Below, piece after piece: positions 1 through 12,435 of a stretch of 43,975 nucleotides of DNA; positions within the stretch are counted from its first letter, which is position 1, and each line of letters begins with the position of its first letter. Source of the stretch: Xanthoparmelia taractica (lineage: Eukaryota; Ascomycota; Lecanoromycetes; Lecanorales; Parmeliaceae); assembly GCA_033085395.1 (NCBI GenBank), contig JANQBS010000296.1, forward strand, positions 1 to 43,975, in the 5' to 3' direction. The notes under the pieces are model-generated. The model did no database searches and had not been told where the DNA came from. It was given only the letters and a program-made list of their open reading frames with translations. A program made the translations under genes and the position numbers.

Positions 1-74
1 TATAATTTTTTAAAAAAAGTTGAAAAAAAGTTAAAAACGACTATGTTCAACAGATATCACACCTTTCCGACCCG
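1..74. mobile_element. One arm of a TIR DNA transposon, truncated by the window edge
   Basis: The stretch ends at 74 in the inverted terminus CGGGTCGGAAAGGTGTGG (read on the minus strand) and is followed by TA at 75-76, the target usual for Tc1/mariner and pogo/Fot1 elements. Inside the terminus come GTTGAACATAGTCG and two AAGTTGAAAAAAA-type units. The same arm appears inverted at 43904-43975 and as the right arm of the MITE at 19376-19649. The body of the element lies outside the window and no transposase is visible, so the superfamily is inferred from the TA flanks only. Confidence 0.75.
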
Positions 75-429
75 TAATAAAAATAATCTAAAAAAGTTCT
101 AAAAGTTTAATAATTATAATAATAATAACGTAAGAAATATTTTATTAAGTAAATAAGATATAGTTAGTTTTTAAAGTATTAAGTTTAATAATAAGACTCT
201 ATATCGACTCGAGTAGATCTCTCAAAATACGAGAATTAATAAAATCGCTTCTTTAAAATTAACGATTCTTCTAAAGCTATATTATAATTTATACGTAAAC
301 GCTATAAATAAGATTTTAACTTAATTAATTTATAAAATATCTTAAATGTGTTCTTATATAGAGCTTTAATTAGATTATTAGCTATCTATTTATTAATTAA
401 AATATACTTTAAAGCGATATTTTTAGCGA

Positions 430-1010
430 TAACTTACTTTCGCATATATTAATATTAAATATTAATATATTTAATACGCGTATAAAATTAAGAATTCTTA
501 GTTAAGATTATAGTCTTTTAATTATTATAAAAGATTATTATAATCTTAATAAAGACGTTTTTATTTAAAAAATTAAGTTAACTTAATAATTCTCGTAGTT
601 AAATAGCTTTCTAAATAATCTACGTTTAATTAATATATTTAATCTTACACGTTAAGAGTATTATTATAAATTATCGTTTCGATAATTAATTAATAATCTT
701 ATTATTTATATTAAAGATATACTTAGAAATAGAGCGTCGAGTATTTTAATTATTTGCTTAATTCGCGTTTATATAATTAATAAAAGACTTTAAGTCCCCT
801 TTAAAGACTAATTAATAATTTACGATTTATCTTAAATAACGAAAGATACATTTAATAGTCTTTTAATAAGTATTATTTAAATTTAAATTATATCGAAATA
901 TTATTAAGATCGCGAAAGCGATATTTAATCTTATATCGAGTATAGTATATATTAAAGAGCTTATAGCTAACTAATAATTAGATTAAGAATTCTTTATTCG
1001 ATGCTTAATA
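430..1010 (-). pseudogene. Copia RNase H domain, element A
   Basis: Translated from about 1010 down to 430, this gives the copia RNase H region. A stretch LKSFINYINANQANN near 740-800 corresponds to the family motif Y-x-D-A-D-W-A-G-D, with Asp read as Asn and Trp as a Gln codon or stop. It is followed by NTRRSISKYIFNI, the family R-R-S-T-S-G-Y segment. The changes are those expected from G-to-A and C-to-T mutation. RNase H removes the RNA strand during cDNA synthesis. The domain follows RT directly as in intact copia elements and is broken by many stops. Below 430 nothing further can be recognised. Confidence 0.8.
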
Positions 1011-1129
1011 TTATTCGATACTTATTAGAATAGGTGTGCCTTTATTCTCTTATATATTATATTTAGTAATAAACTTTTTAAGATAATCTATCTAATCGAG
1101 TCATAAAATTTAATTAACTCGATCTTTAG

Positions 1130-1890
1130 TAACGATTATATCGAGATAATAGATATATAAGTCTAAATTAATTATCAAGAAGCGCTTATTAAGCTTATTC
1201 TTAATATTCTAAATCTTCTTTTTATCAAAATCGACCAGAAGAATATTATTTATATAGATAACGATAATAATAATATCGTTAATAATAATAGACTCGAAAT
1301 TTAATTCTTTAAGAAATATTATAAGAATATTATATTAAATTCTAAGGAATTACTTAATATTATAAAGTATGTTAATAAGCTTATAAATCTATTTATTATT
1401 AAATTTAAAGCCTGTAGACTAAGTAATATAGATCGTTTCTTCTACGTTACTATAGAGAAAGACGATTTTAATATTTATTTATTTTAGCTCTTAATCGAGA
1501 ATAATTATTAAAATAAAAATCGCTTTATAATTTATAAACTTTATAATAAAGACGAAAGTCTTATTAAAGTCGATATCTTTTCGAAATTTAAAATCGCGTA
1601 TTATTTAATAAGCTTTATATCGTATAATCTTCTTTAAGAAATTACGTTTAAGCTTATAAACTTATTTATTTTTAAAAGCTCGTATATTCGAGAATAGATT
1701 TATTAAGATTTATATATTATTAGTTATTAAAGAGTCTATCTCTTTCTATATAGCGAGTTATTATTTTATTTTACGATATATATTAATTACAGTCTCTCTA
1801 TAGATTCGAGATTTATATAATTTAAGAGCGCTAATCTTAATTAAAAGTATAAGAGGATTCGGCGAGAGATCGCGATAAGCTCTAAGAACT
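1130..1890 (-). pseudogene. Copia reverse transcriptase, element A
   Basis: The minus-strand reading contains, in order, a stretch matching the copia segment 'MDVKTAFLYG' (read as INIKIVFLYSNVEETIY), a stretch matching 'VYKLNKALYGLKQSPRIWY', and YINNILL at 1239-1256. The last is the catalytic YVDD box with both catalytic Asp codons changed to Asn. The polymerase was inactivated by G-to-A change as well as by stops. The length and spacing of the conserved blocks fit an undeleted RT, so decay was by point mutation and not by rearrangement. Confidence 0.88.
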
Positions 1891-2539
1891 TCGTATCGTC
1901 TTAATTACTCCGAATACGATTTTTAAGACTTCGGCCTCACTATTATAGACCTCGTTATTAATCGTAACGCTAGTAAGGGAGACGATATCGTTATAATAAA
2001 AGTATTATCGCTTAGAATATTAGATAATTTCGATTATCTTTCTATAATTAATATAGGGCTCGAATTAATCGCTAGTATTCGTATATAATTAAAAAAGTTA
2101 ATTACTACTTTAATAGAAGCTTTATATCTTCTCTTAACTCTCTTTATTATAAATAATATTAAATCATTAATAAATTTATTAATAACTTAATTTAAAATAT
2201 CGATATAACGCTTATTAATATAATACTCGTCTTTTTCTAGCAAAGTAATTTCGTTAATCGCTTTAAATTCTTCGAAGATAAGCTTTATAAAATTAAATTT
2301 AAAAGAGATATTATTAATTTAAGTAATATTTAAATAAACTTAGATAGTATTTTTCAATATTAATATTCGATAAAAGTAATTCTCTTTATATTTAAGAAGT
2401 TAATCTTTATAGACGCGATTCTCGTATTTAATTTAATCTTAATTATTTAAATAAATTTAATAAAAATCTATTTACTCGATAATTCGCAAATAAGCTATAT
2501 TAAAAAAATATTTTATATAAACTTTAAAAAAAGTTATAT

Positions 2540-3260
2540 TACGTTTTATTATAGATTAACGATTACGAAAATAATTAATTACACGTATAAACTTCGTTTA
2601 ATACTTTATTAATAAATCGCTCTCTTTTAATATAATATTAGCCTTATATTATAATATTTAATTAAGTTATTTAAATTTATTATTTATTTAAAAATTTCTC
2701 GATATAATATCTTCTTAGATAATTTCTTTAATAAGTCGAAAGATATATATATTATAATTATTAAACTCTCGATCGTATTTATTACGAAATCGAGTATATT
2801 TATAATTATTATACTTCATCTCGTTTAGAAACGATTTAAAAACGATAAATATTATTAATTCTTCTTTATTAAATAATAAATAAATAATTAAGCGTAAAGT
2901 CTTATTATTTAAAAAGATATATAGTATCTTAAATTTATTATAAAAATTATTAAATAATTTTTAAAGATCGTAATAAATAAGATTATTCTCTCAGCGCTTT
3001 AATTATATATATCGTTTATATAATTTAACTTTTATATTAATAACGTTATAAGATTTATAAATCTTTTTTATAGAAGAAGTAAAGAGATTTATTTCGATAT
3101 ATATTTTAATTAACTTCTTAAGATTTTAATAGCTTAAGTAATTATAGCGAGTATATTATATACGTAGTGTTTCTTAATTTATATGAGATTTCGAGAGCTC
3201 TTTAATTATAAAGAATAGAGCTTTAATTATTAACTTAGATATATAAGATTTATCGTAAGC
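2540..3260 (-). pseudogene. Copia GAG-pre and integrase domain, element A
   Basis: From about 3260 the minus strand reads the GAG-pre-integrase region (a HxxxGH-like stretch reduced to YLSY-NLKKL) and then the integrase core. The core includes ENNLIYYDL, equivalent to the family 'ELIHSDL' with the first catalytic residue, TRFRNKYDREF, equivalent to 'LRTDNGGEF' with the second, and a later segment leading to 'NGVAERxNRTL'. Integrase inserts the cDNA into the genome. Its place upstream of RT identifies the superfamily. Stops are frequent and no functional protein is possible. Confidence 0.8.
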
Positions 3261-3699
3261 GAGAATATCTTTATTAATAATTATTAAATAAATAGAAAAT
3301 TCTATTTATATATTTAAGATATAGAATCTATTACCCTAACGCCTAAAAATAATATTATATTTTCTAATTTTAATATCTTTTAATATAAAATAAAGAGCGT
3401 AATTTTAATTTTTAAGTTATCTTTAAGAAATTAGATTAAAATCGCTATTAGATATATATTAGACGTTTTTAATAATTAAGATTTTCTTATCATTAAATTC
3501 TTTAATTTTAAGCTTAATGCGCTCGAAGTCTATAATTATAATAATATTATTAATCTTATTAATTAAGCGAGAGAAATTAAAAGAAATAAAAGTTTGAAAT
3601 ATTAATTAATCACGCGTAAGATATTACGTATAAATAGAGTCTAGAAATTATAGACACGAAAGAGTAATCGTAATTAATATTTAAATAATCTTAATTATA

Positions 3700-5900
3700 A
3701 TTCTTTTAATTCTTTTAATAAAGAATTAATAAACTCGATTTTATAAAGATTAAAAATTAATAATAAGATATATCGTTAACTTAAGATTAATTATTATTAT
3801 AAAGCTATATATTATAGACGATTAAGTATAAACTATAACGATCTTAGCGCTCTTTAATTAACGATCGTTGATATTCTTATTATCGAAATTCTTAAAGTCT
3901 TTATCTTTTTTATCGCCTTTACTTTCTCGATTATCGCGATCTTTATCGCGATTCTCGCGATTATTATAATCTTTATAATCGCTATTATTCTTAATCTTAA
4001 GTTCGAGATAAAGCTATTAATATTCGAAATTTAAATATTAATTCTTATTATAATAATTATAATATTTATAAATCTAGATATAAATACGAGAGTTATCGGC
4101 GTGAGCGCTCTCTTAAATCTTATATTTATAGATATTATTAATTATTATAAGTATAATAACGCTCTTAAAATTATAAATAAAGATTTTATTAATTAAAGTA
4201 ATTAGCGTACGAGCTTCGATGCTACTAAAGTTAATAAGATTCGTTATTATATTAATAAATCGTGTGATAATATAATTTAGAATTAACTTAATCGAGTCGT
4301 TATTATTAAAGACGTTATAATTTTAATTATATTATTCGAAATACGCGTTATATTAAGAATCTAAGCTTATATAAAAGCGATAAATCTTTTAATTTTTATC
4401 GAATTAAGACTCTTCTAATAGATTCTTAATCTTTTTAAGAATTTCTTAAAACTTATTAGCGTAGATTTAAGATTTATTCTCGTAGATCGTAAAAATAAGA
4501 TTCTTTAACTTTATAAAGATAAAAATAAATATATTAAATTTTCTAAATTTATATTTTTCTAAAATAATTTAGATATCGCGAGCGTTGATTTTACTCTTAA
4601 TTTTAACGCGTGAGTTCTTCTTATAGCGAGATTTAAATATAATATAGATTTTATTATAAACGCGAATCTATGCGAAGCGATAGACTTCGATAACGCCTTT
4701 AATAACTATTAATATAACGTTATTAATTATAATATAGTATTATATATTAAGTATTTTAAGTAGATTCTTAAATTCTTACTTTTATATTAAATAGTTAAAG
4801 ATATTTTTAAATTTATTAAATTTATTAATTTAATTTAAAGAGATTAAGAGCTTAATAATAAATTTTTTAATTATAATATTTAAAAGAGATTAATTTAAAT
4901 TATAGAGCTTCGAGATATAAAAAAAAATCGACGATATTAATAAAATCGGGCGCGCTCGAAGATCAAAGAGCTCTTTATTTAAAATAAACTTTAATAAAGA
5001 TTTAGAGATAGAGCGCTTTAATATAAATATAGTATTAGCTTAATTACTTAAAATATAATCGCTATTACTATTATCTTTTAACATTAATATAAAGATTTAT
5101 AACGTTTTAAGAATATAAGAAAAATCTCTTTAGACTTTAAAATTATAACGATAAAAGATAGATCTTTACTATTAAAGAGAGATTTAATATTTATTAAATA
5201 TTTAATTAATAGCGACTTAATTATCGAGAGCGAGACTTAATTATTTCGAGTTTATCTTTAAGAAGAAAAATTTATATAATTAACATTTCTTTTTTAAGAT
5301 ATATTCTAACTTTATAGATATATTCGTTTTATTCTTTAAGTTATCGCTAGAAGACTTTACTAAAATAATAATCGAACTTTCTTATCTTCTTTATTTATAT
5401 TTATTAATCTTAATCTAAATTTCTTCGCTTAAGCGCTTTTTTACATCGATAAAGATTTTTTATTTCTTAAACTCGCGAGAATAATATTTATTAATAATTA
5501 TAGAGACGTATTTCCTCTTACGATAACGAGATTAGAATCGTTTTTCTTTAAAATAATATTTTATCTCTATTAGCGATAACTAAGATAATTAATTTTAAGT
5601 CTTTATTATGAATATTTCATAATTAGATATTAAAATAACTATTATTATTTAATTCTTTAATATAGTAATAAATAAAAAGATAATAACGCGTTTTTTGCTA
5701 ATATTTCACGTAGGAAAACTAATAATATTTTAAAGTTCTAAGAATCATCTAATTAAACGATCGTATACTCGCTTCGATATTTATCGCTTAAGACGAGATA
5801 TTTTAATTCGCTTATTTATTAAGGCGAGAGCGCTTAAGCGATTTTAGTCTCTTAATTTTTTCAACGAATAAATCTTAATATAATTATCTTGAGATAAGAA
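3700..5900 (-). pseudogene. Copia Gag with zinc knuckle and protease-like region, element A
   Basis: At 4020-4061 the minus strand reads YNYYNKN*YLNFEY. This has exactly the C-x2-C-x4-H-x4-C spacing of a retroviral zinc knuckle, with all three Cys and the His changed to Tyr (TGY or CAY to TAY). Downstream is an Asp/Arg/Lys-rich linker at about 3880-4000 and then a protease-like stretch. Upstream to about 5900 I infer Gag proper from position alone, since no block in it is recognisable. Gag packages the RNA genome. The knuckle call is strong, and the outer limits and protease are weak. Confidence 0.6.
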
Positions 5901-6079
5901 TTTTCTAAATTAAGAAGATTAAGATATTTACGTAGATAATATACTATAATAACTATATAACGAGTATCTCTATTGCGATAGATATTTAATATTTAGAAAC
6001 AATTATAGCTAGTTTAATAGATAAACGTAGATTATACTCAAATAGCGTCGAATAAGCCCGAGTTTATAATCTATTAAAA

Positions 6080-6240
6080 TATGAGATAGAACACTTAGTT
6101 ATATTATTCTAAGTGTGCTATAAAAGATAAGTGCAATCTAACTAGATGAGATCACGTGACTTGGCGTTTGTTAAGACTTGGCATATCACGTAAGCACGCG
6201 ACTTAACTTTCAATAAGTTTAATCTTAACGTAAGATAAAA
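6080..6240. promoter_or_regulatory. GC-richer island with hairpin and TATA-like box; candidate LTR remnant
   Basis: This stretch keeps CpA, TpG and normal-looking motifs between two very A/T-rich blocks. It holds an 8-bp inverted repeat (ACACTTAG 6091-6098, CTAAGTGT 6109-6116) immediately followed by TATAAAAG at 6119-6126 on the plus strand, and CACGTGAC-like sequence near 6153. In this window LTRs are consistently the islands with less RIP change, so this is probably a 5' LTR of element A (minus strand) or an LTR remnant of another element. I found no second copy, so it could also be a solo LTR. Confidence 0.4.
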
Positions 6241-6299
6241 ATTCGAAAAATAAAATATTATTATTAATATTTTTTAAGATTATTATAAGAGAGAGAAAA

Positions 6300-7860
6300 G
6301 AAATTTAATATAAATATAATTAAAGTTTTAAATAATATTTATTAAAATATTAAAGAAATCTCGAATTAATCTTAAAGATATTTATATAAAGATAAAAAGT
6401 AAAAAAAGATACTTAAGATCTTATAAATAGAAAAATAAAATCTTTTTAAGAATAATAAAATTAAAGAATACGTTAAATTATTAGCGATTTAATTTCTACT
6501 TTATAATAATCTTATTTATTATTAAGACGATCTTAGTAATTAAGAATAATTATATATACTAAAAAAAATAGAATAAATATTTTTAAATTAATATATAATA
6601 ATTATAATTATAGAGAATTTTAGCGTATTTATAAAAGAATTATTAAATTTTATTATATAAGATATCTTATTAGACGACTAAAACGATATATTCTTTATTA
6701 TTCTTAATATTAGCAAAATTAAATTAAAAACTATTTACTTTATAAAAATCTTAATTTTATTTTTACTTCGATATTAATTTTTTATATTATTATTATTAAC
6801 TTTATATTTATACTTTTTATATTAAAAAACGAATTTAATATAATAATAATTATAATTAATAAGTTTTTAAAGAAGACTATAATAATATTTAAAAAGAATA
6901 TTTAGAGATTAATTAAATAAGCGTTCGTATTATTATTCGTTTTAGCGAATTAAGAAATTTTAAGAGCGATTATCTTAGATCGAGATTCTAAGATTTTTTT
7001 TAAAGCTTTATAAAAATAATATTTAAAACTTTAAAAATAAATCTAATAATTTTAATTATATATTATTCTTAAATTAATAAATAATCGAAACGAATAAATT
7101 AGACGATTAAGATTACTTTAAAATATTATATTATTTACTATCTCAACGAGCTTTAGAATATATTTATTATATGTTTAAGAAATATTCTTAATAACTCGAT
7201 AAATACGTTTGTTAATAAATTCTTAAATAAGATTATCTTTAATTAGAGATTTAATAAAGACTTTAATATTAATAATTTAAATACGAAAAAAGAGATAAAA
7301 TTAATAAATATACGTATTAAAAATAAACAAGAAGTAATCGACTTTATAGTCTTCGTCGCTATAAATGTAAAAGTTCGTTATAATATTTAATATAAGTTAA
7401 TTATACTAGAATTAAGAGATCTCGCTTTCGTTAGATTATATAAAGAATATTATCTTCTCGATTTAAAATTTTTTAAGTATTTTAAATTAACGAGCTAAAC
7501 TTTTTAAAGTACTTAAAAGATATAAGAATTTAATTTATAAACTAAATTTACTAAAAATTTATAAAGTTTATTTATTAAAATTAACGTTAAAGAATTTTAA
7601 TTTATATTAAAAATCTCGAGATTAAAAATAAGATTTTATAATTAATATTAAGAATTTAAATTAGAGAGAATATAAGATTAAGATACTTTTAAATAAAAGA
7701 GAAATACGTAAGCGAGATCGAGAAAAAGATATTATTATAAAGTATTTTATTAAGTAAAAATATTAGAATTTAATATATAATATTTAATATTAAGAAAAGA
7801 ATTTTTAAGATATTAAAAAATTAATAAATAAGTATAATAAAAAGTACAACGATCTTTCTA
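6300..7860 (+). pseudogene. Relic X: Ty3/gypsy integrase with C-terminal chromodomain
   Basis: The plus strand reads an integrase in order. The zinc-binding region (reduced H2C2, about 6600-6700) comes first, then the first catalytic segment (family 'DFILALP', about 6800), then LDRDSK near 6975 (second Asp region), then SKRIN*TIKITLKYYI near 7090-7140, equivalent to 'SERTNQTVEIALRYYI'. About 7320-7560 gives the C-terminal region ending in FVRLYKEYYL ('FVRLHKGYHL'). About 7650-7800 gives a chromodomain-like segment (EYKIKILLNKREIRK). RT and RNase H, expected upstream, are missing because element A lies there. Stops at Gln, Trp and Arg codons show inactivation. Confidence 0.75.
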
Positions 7861-9884
7861 GAAAAGAATTTTAAAAACAATGTATCTAGAATTTGATCTT
7901 ATTAATAGAAACTCTCTACTAATATTTTATCGAGCTAGACGTTAAACGAAGTAAAGATTATTATATCGTCGATAATAATTAATTAATTCTTAATATTTAG
8001 TAAAGCATTAACTAATTCTATAATCTTACTTTACTATATCTTCTTTACTAGTATACGTCTTGGGAATTTACCGATCGAGATTATTAATTTTCTTATTCGA
8101 AAGCGTTGTTACTAAATTCTATGTATTGAAATTTTAAAAATAGACGCGTTAATACCAGTGAATTATAAGTAAGATAAAACTTCTCTTTTATCTTAACTTT
8201 ATCTTTAATTTTACACTCGTATAACGCTTATTAATAAAGAAGATCTTTTCGAGAAATTTAATAATAACGAACAATACTTTAATATCTATAAGTAAAAGAG
8301 CGGCGATATAGCGATAAATACGAAATCGATTAAAATTAAAATCTTAGTTAATTATAAGATTAGAAGTTAAGACTTAATTCTAAGATAAATAATCGATTTA
8401 TTTAAAATTATGAAATTCTCTTAAGATAAATCTTTATTAGATTATAAGCTAAATAAGAACATTTAAATAGATATTACTTTGTTTTCTTCGAATAAAATAA
8501 ATCTTATAAACGCTTAGATTATAGAAATTATTAAATAGAATCTTATTAAATAGAATCTTATTAAAGTAGAAAGATATAAACGCTAGTTTAAACTCTTTGC
8601 GAGTAAATATCTTATAAAGTTATATAAAATAAAGAAGCGTACGATAAAGACTTTAATTAAATTGATTTAATATTATAAAATTAATTTTAAATTCTAATAA
8701 TTTTAGAGTAATAAAGAAGAAGATTAAGAATTTAAATATTATATTAATTTTATAAGATCGCGAAAAGTTTATTAGAGATATGAGTTATTCATTAAACGTA
8801 TATATTATATATAGAATAATCGCTATAATTACGAAAAGAAGAATATCGAAGCTCTAATTAAGTTAAAGAAAAGCGCTAAAAGAAGAAGATTAAGGTATAA
8901 AATAAGATTAAGATTAAGAAAGAGAATAACGTTAAGAAGTTAATTTTAATATAATAAAATTAAAGAACTTAGAATTTAAGGAAGATAAGAATTCTTAAAA
9001 GATTTAAAAATAAATCTATATTTAACTAAGACTTAATAGAAAGTAATTATTATAATATTTATAATCGAATAATTTTATTATATTATAAAGTTATTTATTA
9101 ATTAATTTAGAGAAGTAATTAAACTTATAAAGATTATAATTAAAAAAAAAATTCGCGAAATTTAATTAAGCGAAAAAGTTATTAAACTTTATAAAGAAGA
9201 ATAAGAACATCGTAAACGAGATATTAGATTCGCTAAATCTTAAAGTATAGAAATTAAATAAATATTTTTCTAAGATAATAGATCGTATAATATAATAGGC
9301 GTAGAATAAATTAATTAAAGAATTTCGCGCGTAATTTAATATATTATTTAATAATCTTAAAAAGCTAGAAGATTTCGATAATACTTGTTAAGATTAATTA
9401 ATTAACGAAATTTTAATCGCATGATTTTCACGATCTTCGTTAAAGAAATAGAAGAAGTATTATTTTAAAATACTCTTTCTTTCTAAATACGTTTTATTAT
9501 TTAAATTTTCTCGTTTTATTCGAATATATAGAAGATAATTAAAAGAAGATATAAATATAAGATAGATACGCTTAAATATAAATAAAGTATTTAAATAGCT
9601 TTAAAATCGATCGATTTTTATAGAGAAGAAAGAAATTCGAAAGTAAGAACTTTAATAAAATGTAATTTTTCTATTAAAATATCTAATAGTAATTTAAGAT
9701 TCTAAATACGAAGATATTAAAAAATAAACTTTCTTTTTTTTTCTTATCTATTAATCTCGAAAACGAAATAATTATATTTAAAGAGAATAAATATTAAGAT
9801 TTAGAAGATTTAGAATATTAAGCTCTTAAGTATATATTAGTGTTAATTCTATCGTTCTTAAGTATCTTAATCGAGTTATGCTAA
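7861..9884. other. Unresolved RIP-degraded stretch
   Basis: About 2 kb with no open frame. A less mutated patch at about 8040-8165 may be an LTR remnant of relic X or the start of relic G. From about 8300 to 9700 the plus strand, with TAA/TAG read as former Gln, is rich in Lys, Arg and Glu (for example KKSAKRRRLRYKIRLRLRK near 8870-8930). This is coding-like, but I cannot match it to gag, pol or a transposase. It precedes the insertion point of B (9885-9889) and could be the 5' part of G, an extra ORF of X, or a decayed captured gene. Confidence 0.4.
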
Positions 9885-9889
9885 ATAGA

Positions 9890-10060
9890 TGTCACGGTTT
9901 TCCTGTATGCCAATGCCAAAGGCATTCCGGAAAGAACATTCCGGGAAGATCGGGGAAGCTATACCAAATTTGTATTAGTTTCCCAGCAGATTTCTCCGCT
10001 GCGGCCCTTAGAATTCCACAGACTTTTCAACCATTTCAATCCCAGACCTTTTCCATAACA
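9890..10060 (+). repeat. 5' LTR of element B
   Basis: It begins TGTCACGG and ends ATAACA, and is 171 bp long. It carries a small hairpin ATGCC-AAA-GGCAT at 9913-9925 and the repeat ATTCCGG twice. It is clearly richer in G/C than the interior. An apparent 62-codon reading frame across it is chance, since the LTR is repeated at 16800-16970 and at 36815-36985. Confidence 0.95.
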
Positions 10061-10063
10061 ACA

Positions 10064-10076
10064 TGATAGCAACGCC
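10064..10076 (+). other. Primer-binding site of element B
   Basis: TGATAGCAACGCC lies three bases after the 5' LTR. D has the unmutated form TGGTAGCAACGCC. It is complementary to a tRNA 3' end GGCGUUGCUACCA. An acceptor end GCU-ACCA implies a U72 and hence an A1:U72 pair, typical of initiator tRNA-Met. The tRNA identity is an inference. Confidence 0.75.
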
Positions 10077-10289
10077 GATTTCGATACCAAATAATAGTCG
10101 AATCGATTCAGGAGATGTCCTTCATCATTATATTTCACTTATCGTCACCGAATTCATCAAATAAGTGAGCTATTAGATTAGCAAGATCTTATTAGTCTTT
10201 TTTCTTTGCTCTTTGCCTATCAAAAGCCTTCTCCATTCTTACTTTTATTAATTAGCCTTACAAATCAACGCTGACTACTTCAGTAGATA

Positions 10290-12435
10290 GATAAATACTC
10301 AGCCTCGCGTTTGATATTCAGGAATTCATTGCCACAAGCCACAAATACGCTAATTTGATATCTAACGATATCAAGAAGATTTGTGAGTATCTCACGTCCA
10401 ACACTCTTAGGCCTATTAGGCCAATATCTGCTATTGATTTTACTTCTACTGCTAATTCATTAAGAACGACTACTTATTCCTTGATTCAAGACCGTTGGCC
10501 ATCTAACTAAGCCGTTAATAAACCTACTTTTTATAAATCTATTCGGCGTTTTGAGTAAGCCACTCAGTCTCTTAGAAACTTGCTCTTTAATTCTTTTTCT
10601 ACTAAAAATACATCTAATCGATTATTAACTAACAATAATTCTACTAATATTGATAACAATTCTACTAATAATAATCGTAATTCTCCATTAGATAATTCGC
10701 CTTCTATATTATCGCCTCCACCAGTAACTCGTAAGAATTCCACTGCTATAGATACTATTAATTTGAGTAATATAAGCACTTCTCGTAGATAATTAAGTTA
10801 AACTATATCTGAAATAGCTAATAATTTCACCCCTTAGCAATTACAGAACATAATTAACAATATAATCAATAATACTATTACCTAGGCTGTCACAAATATT
10901 ATTAATAATCTATATTTATCTACTAAACCCAAAGAAGAACAAGGCCCGCCTAAAAAACCTGAACCGATTATAGTAGAAACATCGAGTTCTAATAGCAAAT
11001 AAAATGCTATAGAACTAGGCTATTTCGATTCTTTTCTAAATAAGTCTTACGAAGAGAATAAGATTATAACTATTAAAAAGAACGTATATTATCGTAGTGT
11101 GATTTTATTTATTAAAAGAATTTATAATTTGGCAGCTATAAAAGGAGAAGCTATAGTTCGTATCAATGTAAATACTTATTTTCGTGATTCTACACTTACT
11201 TAATATATCTTAAAGCTATTAAATCTAAAGCGGAGAGATCTTCGTGTAAAAGATAATAAAGTAAAAGAATAATGCAGAGCTTTCTCTGTAAGATTCAAGG
11301 AATTATTAGGCGTGACACTCGCAAATCTAATTATAGAGAAGTATACGTTAATAGATGCTTATTCTTAACAAGAGCCTACTAGCTATATACAAGTAGTAAT
11401 AAGATATACAAAATTAGCTAATATAAATAATATTCAAAATTAGTTGATATTTATCTATCAAGGAATCGTATTAAAGCTACGAGTCTTTATCGACCCATCA
11501 AATTTAGCTATTATTATTATAAGCTTTATTCAAATACTTAACATGAAGAAAATAGCTTAATTTAAGCTATATATCAGGTAGCATTAATATTAGACTTTCG
11601 TTTAAAAGTCCTAGCAATAGTATTAGTAGAATTAACGTGAAAATATCTATGAAAATGCATCGAGGAATGCATTTTAGCAAGGTCTTTTAAATTTAGCTTT
11701 CTCAATTCGTCAAGATTAGTAGAATTAATTTAATTCTATTTCTCAGCCATTTAAATAGTAGCAATAATATCAGTCATATCGTCAATAGTAATTATTTTAA
11801 TCTTCTAACTTCTTTAATTAGAATACTTATCGCCTTTAATAGTACGACTATCAATTAAATTCTCGCTACGATTCACGACCATAGTAAAGCACGAATTAAA
11901 GATCTTTCGTGTAAGCTAAAGAACAGTAAAACACGTTAGATTTAACAAATTGACTATTATAAACGAATCAATTCGATTAAGTAAATCGAAAATTCGAAAG
12001 TTAAAATAATATCGAAAACCGACAATTTTAATAGAATTTTAGACCTAAGGCTACTACTTATCAAGTAGAAGCGACTACTAAAAATAAGTAAGAACCTGGC
12101 CAAGCGAAAGAAAATACGCTTCAATAGAATACTAAAATTAATAACTATCAAGAGCAGCAATCAGACCATAATTTTAATAAGTTAAATAATCAATATCATA
12201 ATAATTCTTTTACTGGATTTGTGAACATTTAAACGTACTATAGGAATTATAATTTGACTTTCTCTTCTAAATCGAAATTGCACAAATATTTGCGAGCTGA
12301 ATACTATTCTAAACCACTCGAATACCAATCTAAACCACTATTTAAATCGCCAACAAATGCACAAACGAATATCGATACTTTTGCCATGAAAATTATTTAA
12401 TCCGACTCTAAGAATAGAGCTAAATTAGGCACTAA
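10290..12435 (+). pseudogene. Gag of element B with C2H2-like finger
   Basis: The first part (10580-10790) encodes a low-complexity Asn/Ser/Thr stretch. The capsid-like core follows at about 11025-11570, with LGYFD, VYYRSVILFIKRIYNLAAIKGE, a region equivalent to 'LRGAALQWY', then FKELLGVTLANL. A Gln/Asn/Tyr-rich linker (11700-12200) leads to YYRNYNLTFSSKSKLHKYL at 12236-12292. This is equivalent to C-x2-C-x3-F-x6-L-H-x-H-L; copy F keeps the second Cys and second His. Gag would package the RNA, and the finger probably replaces a knuckle. Many former Gln codons are stops. Confidence 0.82.

Larger units (their letters stand above)
77..6240 (-). mobile_element. Element A: RIP-degraded Ty1/copia retrotransposon
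   Basis: On the minus strand the domains run in copia order: Gag with a zinc knuckle, a protease-like stretch, GAG-pre/integrase, reverse transcriptase, RNase H. Integrase before RT is the hallmark of Ty1/copia. CpA and TpG are almost absent and every domain contains stops, so the element is dead. I could not find a matching pair of LTRs. The 3' LTR should lie in 77-430, which shows no recognisable sequence, and a candidate 5' LTR island lies at about 6080-6240. Both outer limits are estimates. The element separates relic X from whatever lies to the left, so it probably inserted into X. Confidence 0.8.

Noticed and set aside
9878..10066. 62-codon open frame, with a similar one at 16773-16979
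   Set aside because: It lies over the LTRs of element B and reflects the LTR repeat; no protein family fits and F breaks it.
11957..12160. Hydrophobic minus-strand frame, with the mirror frame at 41697-41915 in F
   Set aside because: Antisense of the Gln/Asn-rich Gag linker; Leu/Ile/Phe richness comes from A/T-rich reverse codons, not from a membrane protein.
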